Positions 1 through 10,273 of a DNA stretch of 64,000 bases are shown piece after piece. This DNA comes from Heliocidaris tuberculata (taxonomy: Eukaryota > Echinodermata > Echinoidea > Camarodonta > Echinometridae). Both the position numbers and the translations under genes were made by a program. The notes beneath the pieces are model-generated. The model did not search any database. It was not told the DNA's origin and worked only from the letters and a program-made list of their open reading frames with translations. The stretch covers positions 24,264,705 to 24,328,704 of the forward strand of contig CM046850.1 in NCBI GenBank assembly GCA_025618425.1. The letters run 5' to 3'. Numbering within the stretch: position 1 is the first letter of the stretch; every line of letters starts with the position of its first letter.

Positions 1-508
1 AGGGTTTATGAACTTTCGGCGAAGTTCTCACTTTTGTCTGCAAAAACACGCATATGTGCGCAGGGTGACTATAATTACAAAAAAATCAACTCAAGATCAG
101 TTTCAGTATTCTGTTGTATTACCTTTATAAATCATGTTGGGATTGTGTCTTTTCATGTTTTTGATGCATTGTTCGCACATTTCAAAAGACGATGCATATG
201 ATTATAATGCGCTACTGATAGGCTGATGTCGGAAGTCTGTGCATCGTGACTGTGAAGATAACGGCAAGATAACACAAGCTGTTCTGTATTACACCATGGC
301 CATATTGCATTAATTATAGGCATGTCCTTATCATATCACTTCAAAGCATACGGTTTGAATCAATTTGTGACCGCAAAAATACTCTCGATGTAAAGAAGAC
401 CCAATGGTTGTCCCGGTTGTGCGACGCATGCTCTGATATCAATTGCTCCGCATCAGTTACCTACACTAACGAAATTATGAACTTCAACTATCGACTAAAT
501 ACTATAAA
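1..508. other. No recognised feature
   Basis: Low-GC, apparently single-copy DNA. No reading frame with domain-like composition, no splice-consistent exon and no clear repeat was seen. Confidence 0.4.
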
Positions 509-541
509 TAACCCTAACCCTAACCCTAACCCTAACCCTAA
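509..541. repeat. Interstitial telomere-like (CCCTAA)n tract
   Basis: About five perfect CCCTAA units, written C-rich on the plus strand, lie inside ordinary sequence on both sides. TTAGGG is the usual telomere repeat of echinoderms and other deuterostomes. The short length and flanking non-telomeric DNA make this an interstitial tract rather than a chromosome end. Confidence 0.9.
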
Positions 542-1303
542 GCGAACAATGACGAAATAAAGCCCGGAGAATAACTCGGAGCACCCTCCAGACCGACTCT
601 AGAACGAGAAATTTCTGGATATCGGGAATAATGTTAATTTTATTTTTTTATTTTTTTATTTTTCTTGTTCGGTTTGTGGTCGGTCTGGAGTCGGTCTCGT
701 TGGTGTAACTAGGGTCGTAGATGGCAGGCCACGGAAGTTGCGGATGCCAAATTCATCATAAATTCAGTTTTCAAAGATTGACTAGGAATGATGAGTCCCC
801 GGGGTTTCTTTCGACGGGAAAGGAAATGAATAGAGACAGGTTTTGGAGGAGATAAAATCTTCCTTCAGTAATTACTGATCAGCTATAATAATAGTCTAAA
901 GAGATATTGAATCACCATTATAGCCTGAGAGGGGGGAAGTCTGCATACAAAGGATTGATCTACAAATTCAATACGAGAGATCGAAGAGGAAAAGCTATTT
1001 GGCCTGAAAGCGCAAACTACCTTTTGGGTCCAAATCGGACATGTCAGAGGATCACTTCATACGACCCTTGCATGAAACTATAAATCAGTGGCGTATCCAG
1101 GAGGGCATGCCCGCCCCTTGCAGGTGTACCACTACACCGGGGTCCCCCCCCCCCCACACACACACATTCTGCTACGAATAGTGCAGTGGGTTACAAAACG
1201 TGCACAGCGGGCGACGACTCTCCTCTTCACTGGGCCTCCATTTAACGTCCAATCCCAGGGACGGAGTGCATATTTTCAACTGCAACATAGCCTGCGTCCA
1301 TAA
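542..1303. other. Non-coding; short inverted repeat only
   Basis: Positions 587-598 (CTCCAGACCGAC) recur inverted at 679-690. A similar GGTCTGGAGTCGGT stretch occurs near 31020, so this may be a transposon remnant. At 1087 a CAGTGGCGTATCCAGG string resembles the 5' end of the hAT-like elements elsewhere in the window, but no matching 3' end was found. Confidence 0.35.
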
Positions 1304-1706
1304 AGGTGGTATCTCACTGAGCGGCGAATGCTTACGAATGTTGCGATTTTTGGATTCGCCAACTTTTCTGACGAATATTGGCGAAAATCAGGGTTCGACT
1401 CTGTCATTTGCGACATGGTCACGTGCACGTGGAACCATGGTCACGTGGTCTTTGTGGCATTGGCGAATCAAAAAGAACTTTAGCGAGTAATAGCGACACG
1501 TCTTACGACCGTTTGCAAGGCTTACGACTGTTATGCAAACGCTTGCAACTTGCAAAATTAATTCGCAAAGAAATTTTTGAACATGTTCAAAATTTCTTTG
1601 CGACAAGAAAAACTGTTTGTGAACTTCTCTGCAACCTTTTACGAACCCTGACGAAACCTCAAATTCGCTACATTCGCAAGCATTCGCCGCTCAATGAGAT
1701 ACCCCC
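1304..1706. mobile_element. Inverted-repeat (MITE-like) element
   Basis: The ends are inverted copies: GGTATCTCACTGAGCGGCGA near 1308 against TCGCCGCTCAATGAGATACC near 1684-1703. The inverted match covers about 40 bp. The right flank is TTAA (1707-1710) and the left flank is ATAA, consistent with a decayed TTAA duplication. The interior has no credible gene; frames here are shadows of the repeat. Confidence 0.7.
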
Positions 1707-1754
1707 TTAAAACAGAGGAGGGGCATGTTAACACATTTATTCACAGGATTCAGT

Positions 1755-1860
1755 TACTCGCCCCTGGGTGGATTCGAACCCATGATCTTTGGTTCGACAG
1801 GCCAAGGAGTTATCATTCTGTGATAACTCCTTGGACAGGCCAGGTATAAGACGCCTGTGT
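1755..1860 (-). mobile_element. tRNA-derived SINE remnant
   Basis: The plus strand reads GGATTCGAACCCATGATC. Its complement has the pol III B-box form GGTTCGAATCC, as in tRNA-derived SINEs. No complete cloverleaf is present and a small palindromic element sits inside it, so it is a decayed fragment. Confidence 0.5.
1803..1833. mobile_element. 31-bp palindromic micro-element with 7-bp direct repeats
   Basis: CAAGGAGTTATCA and its inverted copy TGATAACTCCTTG surround a 5-base loop. The unit is bracketed by perfect direct repeats GACAGGC (1796-1802 and 1834-1840). A near-identical unit with its own flanking repeat is at 10238-10273. Sequence and flanks are seen directly; mobility is inferred. 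Confidence 0.6.
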
Positions 1861-2247
1861 CTGGTCAAGATTCCGCCTCGGTCGGTGTAGAGTGTGTGTC
1901 ATGGGGTATCATGTTATCATCAGCCATGGCTTCCGATTTCCATCGGCGTTCATATTGCCCCACGACTATAAACAAGGAGTTACCTGACCTCAATCACAAA
2001 GATCACTGGCATCTCATAGTCATAATTGAAATTCCAGAGTTGAAGTCGTCACTCTTCCGACCCCTCTCCCCCCCCCCCCCCCCGGAACTCGTCTAGGACA
2101 AGAGTCTGATCTGCTGGTAATGTTTATCCTCTAAATAAATAAGAATAAGATTCTAAAGCATGTTTTTCTCTACTGCAGCATCCCCCTTCCTCCTGCGAGG
2201 TTTGAAGGGAGGAATGAGCACTGGTAGATGGGATGTCTGTACTATGT

Positions 2248-2294
<47 letters not shown>

Positions 2295-2365
2295 GTTTGT
2301 TTGTTTGTGTTTTTTTTTTTTGTTTTTTAACATTCACATGTGCTGAAGAACACCATAGTAAGTCT
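1861..2365. other. Non-coding with (TC)n microsatellite
   Basis: A pure TC dinucleotide tract occupies about 2251-2292, followed by a T-rich run. A C homopolymer lies at about 2069-2083. Nothing else is recognised. Confidence 0.5.
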
Positions 2366-2500
2366 GACAGCATATACCCTAATTCGACTTAATAGAATAT
2401 GTGTCCTGAGTAAAGCCTGACCCATGCAGCTAGACCTTATACTGGTTGTGTCAATATAGGAGCGGGTACAGTACATAGTCTATACGTGCAGTATACATAC
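2366..2500. repeat. Diverged interspersed repeat, paralogous to 12930-13075
   Basis: The order of shared words (CCTAATTCGAC, GTGTCCTGAG, GGTTGTGTCAATAT, AGTACATAG) is the same as at 12930-13075. The two are old copies of one repeat. This copy is interrupted by the element at 2501-3018; the other is not. Confidence 0.65.
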
Positions 2501-3018
2501 CCGGGGGGGGGGGGCACTCACGTATATTGGTGGTACGGGGACGTGCCGCTTTGATGACCCCCTTTTTCAGACCCCGATTTCCGTTCTCTAGATACTCAGT
2601 TCCGCTCAGGAGCCGCTCAGCCCCGCTCTGAAGACCCCCGTTATGAAACATATCCGTTCGCATATGCGGCCGGGAGCGTGGCGGAGGCAGTGGTCGCTCG
2701 ACCTGGTCTCGCGCCCTAGGCCCTTTCGTCGCGCGAGCCTTGAAAACTGCTCCAGCTAGCTAGCTACTAGCGCTACACGGCGCGGGCGCGGCCCCCGCGC
2801 GGCCCGTCCCGAGATCCTGCGATAACGAAGGTGTACCGCCGATAAAGCGAGGTTAGTTTTGTAGTTCCCTAGACCCTGTTTTTCACTCTGCCCAATAGAT
2901 CATAGTTCCCAAGACCCCGTATTTTACACCTTGAAGTCAGTTCCTTAGACCCCCTTTTCGGGAATTCGTGAGGCACACCCCCGTCAAAATATAATTCGAG
3001 TGCCCCCCCCCCCCCCGG
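2501..3018. mobile_element. CCGGGGG-ended DNA transposon with 8-9 bp target duplication
   Basis: Both ends are CCGG plus a long G or C run followed by a GCACTC / GAGTGC pair. The flanks are direct repeats TATACATAC (2492-2500 and 3019-3027). A relative at 32825-33193 shares the ends and the CACGTATATTGG subterminal word. The 8-9 bp duplication fits MULE or Merlin-like elements, but no transposase is present. The core at about 2640-2860 is markedly GC-rich. Confidence 0.8.
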
Positions 3019-3027
3019 TATACATAC

Positions 3028-4019
3028 TCTTACAGTTATACGACTTAAAAGGGTTTCTGCCCGTAAACTATCGTTCACCATGTAGTAGCAATGAACACCT
3101 CCACCCCGCCCCCACCAACCCCACCTCTCCAAATTCCACTATTCATATAGCGATCCACTTTGGGAAAACATACTTTGTATGGCTTATTGTATTGTGATTG
3201 CGGTACAGTAAACATTCTAAATAACATTCATGTGCATCAATGAATGTGTGTGCATATAAATAACCTCACATGCCACGATATCACCCGGTGTGTGTATTAG
3301 CATGGACCTAGTTTAACCATGGTTACAAAACATGGCAGTAATGCTACGGTTAAACCGTCGTTTTACCATGATGAGAGATGTTATGAGAGATATGCCAGTA
3401 TATGTATATATATATATATTTCAAATATGTATTTTACTTTCAATCTTCCATGTTATAAAAGATAATTATGTTAATGTTATATTTATTCTTGGGAACCTAC
3501 ACAAACAAGCTATGCTTTCCAGTAGGTTCCTTTTTCATTTCATGATTTTGTACTTTGTAAATCATATTGTTTTGTATTTGGAAAAAAAATGAAATGAAAT
3601 AAATCTTGCATCAATCAATCAATCATAGTTACCCATTTGAATATTTCATTTGCATATTTGAGAAATTTTTAATAAAATTCAATATTTTTTTCATAAATAT
3701 GTATTATGAAATTAGTTGTGAGATATTTCATGAGTGAATTTTACTATGTCATTTTCCATATATTTTAATAATAACAGAAACTGTAATTAACCATTATCAC
3801 AAGTAACAGATCCTCAGGTTGGTATATAAGACTGAAACCCATAGGCAATTAGTGGCTATGGCGCGGCCATGATACTGCATTGTGATTTATGATGTTATAA
3901 TGATTATGAATTGTGCTTGTGTGATTAGTAGTTTAAGTTTCAAATTAACCATGTTATGTAATATAATAATTGAATTAAATAAATATATAACCATGCAGTT
4001 GGAGCTTCCAACTTGAATT
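3028..4019. other. AT-rich non-coding with possible LINE 3' tail
   Basis: Around 3560-3625 an AATAAA-containing sequence ends in repeated ATCA units, like the 3' tails of CR1/RTE-type LINEs. No coding part of a LINE accompanies it. The remainder is AT-rich and not recognised. Confidence 0.4.
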
Positions 4020-4580
4020 ACAATGGATTTACCATGGTTTTCGCCGTAACTTTACTGTGGTAAAACCATTGTAAAATCGAGGTTTTACTGTGGTTTTGAC
4101 CGTTATTTTATTGTGGTTTAACCATGGTAAAACCACGGTAAAAAACAAAACATGGATTTTATGGCGAGGTAAAACCATGGTTTTACAATGGAACCATGGT
4201 AGGGTAATACCATGGTATTACCATGGTTTCACCTAACCAGAGTTTGACCATGGTTATATATTATGGATTTAATCACGGTAAAACCATGGTTATCGGGGAT
4301 TAAATCATGGTCAATTTACCATGGTCAAACCATGGTTTTACCATAGTTTACCATGATAAAATCACATTCAGAACCATGGTTAAACTATGGTTATTTGGGA
4401 ATTAAATCTTGGTCAATTTACAATGGTGAAACCATGGGTTCACCATAGTTTTACTATGATAAAATCACATTTAAAACCATGGTAAAACCATAGTAAGTCT
4501 GTTCCATTTTACCACCTTATTACCATGGTTTTACCGAACTATGGATCCATTGTAAAACCATGGTTTTACCGAGCCGTGAA
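4020..4580. repeat. CCATGG-rich palindromic array
   Basis: Dozens of variants of AACCATGGTTTTACC occur within 560 bp in both senses, because the core CCATGG is self-complementary. Two stretches, about 4260-4375 and 4376-4495, are diverged direct copies about 115 bp long. The array ends beside a T-run at about 4589-4608. Isolated units also occur near 3315. Confidence 0.85.
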
Positions 4581-5539
4581 ATCCATGTCTTTTTTTTTTT
4601 TTTTTTTTTACAAGGGTTTGCCCATGTCAAAATAAGAAACCAGCGTGTAGTCTTAACAAGGAGGTACTATGTCCTTGATCTCTTTATAAGTTCAGACCCT
4701 ACATTACGACTGACGAAAATTCGTTCGTTGTGTCTGCAAACTCAGAGCAGACTGTTTGAAAAAATGCCAATATAATGCGGATAAGACATTAGATAGATAT
4801 TGAACATGATAAGAGCGACAGCTGCTCAAAAGCCATATGGCAGCTTTGTTTTGGCTTGTTAATAAGTGGGAAATTTAAGGTCTATCTATCATTTAAAAGC
4901 AAAATTGATTCAACCTAATTTCATGTCTCTTTTCACATTTTAGACACAAAATGCACAAAAATTTGATAATCTTTGTTTTTTTGGGGGGAACCTGTCTGAT
5001 ATATTTCAGAATTGAGTCCCCCCGCCCCCATTATAAACATGATTCGTTGATACGAAATTATTATTATTCAATGTGCGCGCGAAAACGCAAGGTCTAGAGT
5101 TAACGTTGACACATGCTGGAAGAGTGAATAGATTAAAAACATGTAGATCTGACATATCACACAGGTTATTGTTCACTGAAAACGAGTGATGTTTAGAACT
5201 TGCAGGGTTATTCAATTCAGTCTGACTAAAACATCGTGACCAAAACTCGCATAGAACTGTGTACTTACTTTAAGTTTGAATTCACAATAGGGCAATGACT
5301 TTGGGCTTCATGCAGATTTGGCATGATAAACCTTGTTTTGCTGTAAAAGGAAGTGATCCACACTCCTAATGCAATGCTTAATATTACTAACGATTATAAC
5401 ACATGTAAATAGCTAGACATATATACTGCCTATAAATATCCCAGGGGGTGCTCAAGAGGGAACAAAGTATTACTATTATACCCTAGCTGCAGCCTAACTG
5501 TCCAAAGGCACTGAAAGAAAGTTCTTCCTACCAGGTGTC
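4581..5539. other. No recognised feature
   Basis: AT-rich non-coding DNA. No exon, RNA gene or clear mobile element was seen. Confidence 0.4.
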
Positions 5540-5695
5540 TACCATGCAGACCCTCGCGTTTAGGCCTACTCCACCTGGGTTGAGAGTGGCAAAAGTAGAT
5601 TAACGTTTAGATTAACGAGTGCCGCGGCTGAGACTCGAACCGTGAATCATTTGCGGTCCTGCGACGCATCCACTAGACCACGTCATTCGTACAGT
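5540..5695 (-). mobile_element. tRNA-derived SINE copy
   Basis: On the minus strand it has an A-box-like GTGGTCTAGTGGATGCG, then a B-box GGTTCGAGTCTCAGCC, then GGCACT. After that comes a tail resembling the 45-kb SINE (GCCACTCTCAACCCAGG). Order and spacing match a tRNA-derived SINE rather than a tRNA gene. Confidence 0.7.
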
Positions 5696-6047
5696 ATTCA
5701 GTAAAATACTTTCTCCAGTCAGGGAGATAACTCCCATCTCCCTGTCCCAATCTACCAATATTGAGGGTGTCTAAATTGTTTTCAATATTTTTGATAAAAT
5801 CTATCTATATATTTCCTAAACTTGTTACAAATTAAAATGCATTGTTAACTTGGTTACGGTATATAGTCTTTAGTCTTGATGACATTTAAAAGTAAAATCA
5901 CTTCATGCTGATAAAGACTGAAAAATTGTGATATTTAACATTCTTATATTCTTATAGTGTTAGATACATGATAAATAATTTGAGAATCTTTTAATCAATA
6001 AGGATTTCCATTCTGCATTTCTAAACACACGACGTTTCCTTTCAATA
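5696..6047. other. No recognised feature
   Basis: AT-rich sequence. A short GGGAGAT/ATCTCCC inverted pair lies at about 5724-5744. Nothing else was identified. Confidence 0.4.
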
Positions 6048-6264
6048 GACCGCATCGGTAATGTATGCAAATTTTATACATACCTTTTAAACAAAGATTG
6101 TTCTTGACAACCTGCAAGTTTGCCGGACATAGCAACAAGTAATGTATGCAAACTGAATTCCAAGCATTGAGGCTCAGTTATAAAAAGCAGGTTAATGGAA
6201 TAGCTCGTCACTCGGTGCTTAGAGAAGAAATGTGCATAAATTTGTATACATTACAGAACCGGTC
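6048..6264. mobile_element. TA-flanked MITE, family A, copy 1
   Basis: TA flanks a unit starting GACCGCATCGGTAATG and ending CATTACAGAACCGGTC, which are imperfect inverted ends. The interior words GTTGTCAAGAACAACCTTTG and TTGTTGCTATGTCCGG (here reversed) are shared with copies at 9584, 28162, 28954 and 31166. A TA duplication is typical of Tc1/mariner-type elements. Confidence 0.8.
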
Positions 6265-6574
6265 TATTATTTACAAAGGCCACTTTTTCGAAGGCCGTTT
6301 TTTGGAATGTATTCTAATTAAATGCCTGCATCTTTGTCAAGTGCCTAGTGACAAGTTATTTCATTCTAACATGGTTAAGAATAATAGCACTTCAATAGTA
6401 AGAATACGAAGTGCATATTACACATGTTACATGCTGTATGTTAGGTCGGGCAAGCCTAGTGTTTGTCCGATCCAGCAACATATAATGTAGACAATTTGTA
6501 ATTTTGCATTCGGGCTATCAACATGATCAAAATGCAATACTTTGTAACAGGTTAATACTAGCAGGACTATAGTA
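6265..6574. repeat. Interspersed repeat related to 9500-9583 and 28100-28160
   Basis: It holds GTTAGGTCGGGCAAGCC and a partner GTCCGATCCAGCAAC, an inverted pair also found near 9160-9215, 9540-9580 and 28105-28145. It is non-coding; the 114-residue frame here is a repeat shadow. Confidence 0.5.
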
Positions 6575-6746
6575 TACAACATATTGCAAGGAAAACATGT
6601 ATACATTGCAGCACATTATAGTACATGTACTGCATTAATGTCATACTATACTTGTAATGTAAAGTACAAGTATAGTATGACATTAATGCAGTACATGTAC
6701 TATAATGTGCTGCAATGTATACATGTTTTCCTTGCAATATGTTGTA
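6575..6746. repeat. 82-bp perfect palindrome with 8-bp spacer
   Basis: Left arm 6575-6656 and right arm 6665-6746 are exact reverse complements over 82 bp, separated by ATGTAAAG. The right arm has a diverged direct relative at 7212-7310, so the palindrome probably arose by local inverted duplication of one unit of that repeat. Confidence 0.95.
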
Positions 6747-7690
6747 GTAAATATGTTGATTATCTGCAATACTTTTGAGTATTTGAAGATTCCCACCCCT
6801 GTGGATGGATGATAGCAATGTAAGATGCCTCTTCTTTCATGTTATCATAATCATATTTTCATTTGGGTTTCACTGCAATATTATCTACAAATTTAATTTT
6901 GTGTACTTTCAATTTTTTACAGATTGTATTGTTATTCCCTTCTATCCCCCTCTCTCTCCATTCATTTTTCTTTCTTACTCTAATTCTATCTTCTCTCTTA
7001 ATGCTTTACTCTTATGGGATTTACAAACATTGAACCGGTATGTTATATTTCTGCAATATATTTATTTGCTTGCTGAATATGCTACTTAACTACCCCCCCC
7101 CCCCTTTTCCCCCTCCATCTCTTTCTTTCCCCTCTCCTTCTTCTTCTCCCTATTTCCTTCTTGTTTTACTATTTCTTCCCTTCTCATAATTCTTTGACCT
7201 CTTGGGGTAGCTTAATGTAAAGCACATGTATAGTATGGCAGTAATGCAGTACATGTACCATAATGTACTATAATGTATACATGTTTTCCTCGCAATATGT
7301 TATGGTAAATATGTTGATTATCTACAATGCTGTTGAGTATTTGAATATTCCCACCCTTGCAGATGGATGACAACAATTATTCATGAACTTCTAGATTGTA
7401 CAGACTGTATTGTGATTCCCCCTCTATCTATCTCCTCTCTCCCCCTCTCTTTCTTACTCTGTTTCTATTCCTTCTCTTAACTTTATACTCCTTGGGGAAT
7501 TACATGCACTGTATGTTACATTTTGGCAATATAAGGGATTCTTAGCTCTTTGCTCAATCTCCATCAGTTGAGGAATAGTGACATTTATGCCTACTACCTT
7601 GCCGTAAATTCAAAATTCAAAATTCTTTTATGGCACAGGCAGGTAGTGATAGTTGTGACAGTAAGGTGCCACATTTCTGCATGAAACCTC
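6656..7690. repeat. Diverged tandem repeat, unit about 500-560 bp
   Basis: Positions 6656-6830 and 7212-7375 share a long run of words: TAATGTAAAG, TAATGCAGTACATGTAC, ATGTATACATGTTTTCCT and AAATATGTTGATTATCT. The following pyrimidine-rich parts and a CTTGGGG-AATTAC motif recur at about 7202, 7491 and 7902. This indicates two to three decayed units. Confidence 0.75.
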
Positions 7691-8334
7691 AGTATGTGCT
7701 TGGTTCAAATGATTTCTTTATATAGTAAGCACTTTATACGTATACTTGTATTTATCCTTTTTTCTTTTAATTACTTGATAGTTACTCCCCTTCTTCCTAG
7801 CTTGTGTTCTCTTCTCCTCCCTTTCTTTCTCTTTCTCCTTCTCTTCTTTTTTTTTCCTACTCCTTCTGCTACTTTTCTCTTCCCCTAAACAATTTACTAC
7901 TTGGGAGTAACTTAATGTATTATTACATGTTATAACTATTTTATTTACTGTAATTCATTATTTTTATTATATTTACCACGTTATCTTTATTTGTACATGT
8001 ATTCAATTTTAATTTGTACACAAGACAAATATCGGCCTTTGGACCGTTTGTCCTTGTTTTTGATAGTTTTTAGCTCAATAAAATCCGATATATATAACAT
8101 TTCGTTTCGATGAGAACAAAAACAAACTTTTCGTAGTGAAAATGTACAGAAATTACATAATTAGCCGGGAACCTCTCTGGATATTCTGTGGATATTCTGT
8201 GGATATTCTGGCACCTCGCTGCCCAAATATAAAGTCGAAGTTGCCCTAATATCGGAACTTTGAAAATCCTCGGGGTGGGGGGTGCTGCAGCCCATTGCGG
8301 AAAGGGGACTCTTTTTGCCAGAATATTAACTTTT
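7691..8334. other. Non-coding; pyrimidine-rich and possible LINE tail
   Basis: Pyrimidine tracts lie at about 7780-7890. Around 7980-8095 is an AT-rich stretch ending with a CAATAAAATCC polyadenylation-like string. At about 8175-8215 GGATATTCTGT is repeated three times, followed by a GGCACCTCGCTGCC motif also found near 34040 and 36710. Confidence 0.4.
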
Positions 8335-8583
8335 CAGTGGCCAGATTTTCCTTCTTTTTTCATTCCCCCTTCATTTATTTCTGTTCTTTCTGTTTTTGTT
8401 TTTGTTTTCCTTTCCCTTTTCTTTTTGTTTTCTAGATTTTCCTTTCCTTTTCCTTTCTCTTTTCTCCTTTTCCTTTTCTCTTTCCTCTTCCCTCTCCCTT
8501 TTTTCCCCTCCCTTTTTTCCGACAGCAATTTTGTGTGTGTGTGGGGGGGGGGGAGATATGACATCCCAACAACTCCCCCCCCC

Positions 8584-8612
<29 letters not shown>
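8335..8612. repeat. Polypyrimidine tract and homopolymer cluster
   Basis: About 190 bp of nearly pure C/T on the plus strand (8335-8522) is followed by GT/G, C and A homopolymers, including about 28 A's near 8583-8611. The long frames here are compositional artefacts. Confidence 0.8.
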
Positions 8613-8615
<3 letters not shown>

Positions 8616-9056
8616 ACTAATTTTTTAGTTTTTTAACGCCAACTAACACCAAAAAACGAGAGCGAAAAATGGGGAAGAGAGAGAAAAAAAAAACAAGAAA
8701 AAGTATAGACAAGGAATGATGAAATGAAATAGATATAAAGAGGGAAATAAATGATGGGCGTAATAGGTAAGAAATCAAGTTCCAAAACCACGAGTCCATT
8801 CATGAATTTGCTGCTCGACCTGTGTAGGCTTATACATTGTATAAATTCAAGAGTTGATCGCTATATGCAGATGCATCTATATTATTGTTACACAGTGCAG
8901 TATTGCATGATTGCGTCCAAATAATTGAAAAGCGGTCAGAGCGTCGACCTAGCAATCCGCCTAAAAAGGTGCTACGAGCCGTTGTACATGTGTTTATTAA
9001 ATTTTTGGTTTCTTTCGACTTTTCTCGACTTTACGGGCATCGTACTCTCCCCTTTA
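8613..9056. other. No recognised feature
   Basis: A/G-rich start at about 8650-8740, otherwise unremarkable non-coding sequence. Confidence 0.4.
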
Positions 9057-9262
9057 GGCCACTTTCGGAATGCATTATGTCTCCTAGTAATGAACTGATT
9101 TAGTAATACATCCACGTACCTGTTGTTATTGCATTTCAGTAGTCAGAATGCAGATTGCAAACATTAAGTGTTGCTAGGTCTGGCAAACCAAAATGTTTGT
9201 CCGACCAAACAACGCCTCATGCATGCAATTTGCATTCGAATAGGCCTACGTTGCGAAAATGG
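9057..9262. mobile_element. TA-flanked MITE, family B
   Basis: It begins at TA-GGCCACTTTCGGAATGC and ends near GCGAAAATGGC-ATA. The interior (GTCAGAATGCAGATTGC, TTGCTAGGTCTGGCAA) matches the copy at 27917-28493. The right boundary is less certain. Confidence 0.6.
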
Positions 9263-9583
9263 CATATTGAGAGCTGAGTGAAGCTAAGTATTGAGGCCTG
9301 TAATACGAAATGTTATATTCACCTCTTAGTGTTATAAAGTACAATATTTCAGCCCCCCCCCCCCCCCTCTCATTCACTCCGCACAGTATCTGTTTATTTC
9401 GTGCAACGATATGGTGATTTGACATTCCAGCTCAATAGGCATAACGGAATATATGTTACATATTTTCCCTGGACATAACACACACGTGTGTATGTACACA
9501 CTGAATGAGAGCCGGAATGCAAATTGCCTACAAAATTAGTTGTTGCTAGGTCGGACAAACATAATGGCTTGCCCGACCCAATA
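9263..9583. repeat. Interspersed repeat fragment
   Basis: Positions 9510-9580 contain GGAATGCAAATTGCCTACA and GTTGCTAGGTCGGACAAAC, shared with MITE family B. A C homopolymer lies at about 9352-9366. The rest is unrecognised. Confidence 0.45.
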
Positions 9584-9823
9584 GACCGGTTCGGTAATTT
9601 ATACAAATTTATGCAAATATCTTCTCTGAGTCTGAGCACCGGTGACGAGCTATTCCATTAACCTGCTTTCTATAAATGAGCCTTAATGCTTGGAATCCAG
9701 TTTGCATACTTTAGACATTACTTGTTGCTATGTCCGGCAATCCTCGAGCAAGCTTTCATGTTGTCAAGAACAACCTTTGTTTGAAAGGTATATATAAAAT
9801 TTGAATACATTACCGAACCGGCC
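9584..9823. mobile_element. TA-flanked MITE, family A, copy 2
   Basis: TA flanks GACCGGTTCGGTAATTTAT and ATACATTACCGAACCGGCC, strong inverted ends. Orientation is opposite to the copy at 6048. It is 240 bp long and has no coding capacity. Confidence 0.85.
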
Positions 9824-10237
9824 TACTGTATTGTGTGTAATTTGCGTTCTGAATATTGAAATGTTATATTCTTAACATACGAATGAAATAATTTGATTAT
9901 AAGTCCATGTATTTAAAAAATATGTATAGCCATTAAATTTGAATACATTAGTTATTACGAAATTAAACAGCCTACTAATATTGATGGAGCGAAATGATGA
10001 TGAGAGAAATAAAAAATATTTTCACCTCGGGAAGTCTTCTTATTCCTCCTGTGTCTTCAATTCTCTCGTATTTCAAATCCCTCGAGTCCTCGCTTTTATC
10101 GGCCATTTCGATGAAAATATTGTCACAGCGAGATAGCCACGTTGTTCGTTGTAGCGTCCTGGGCCTGGTAGTAAGACATTGGATTATGTTAGGCTTTGTG
10201 GTTTTATTCGAGTGAGTGAACGTTTATTTCACGTGTG
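9824..10237. other. No recognised feature
   Basis: AT-rich to average sequence with no domain-like frame and no repeat recognised within the window. Confidence 0.4.
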
Positions 10238-10273
10238 CAAGGAGTTATCACAGTTATCTGTGATAACTCCTTG
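10238..10273. mobile_element. 36-bp palindromic micro-element, second copy
   Basis: CAAGGAGTTATCACAG and its exact reverse complement surround a 4-base loop TTAT. Flanks are ACGTGTG (10231-10237) and ATGTGTG (10274-10280), a 6-of-7 direct match. See the copy at 1803-1833. Confidence 0.6.

Noticed and set aside
509..541. A true chromosome end
   Set aside because: Only about five units, with non-telomeric DNA on both sides.
1087..1110. Complete hAT-like element starting CAGTGGCGTATCC
   Set aside because: No complementary 3' terminus with a target duplication could be found downstream; the same applies near 16111, 39825 and 57938.
6146..6818. Frames at 6146-6490 and across the palindrome
   Set aside because: They coincide with a MITE and with the inverted repeat, so similarity between strands is trivial.
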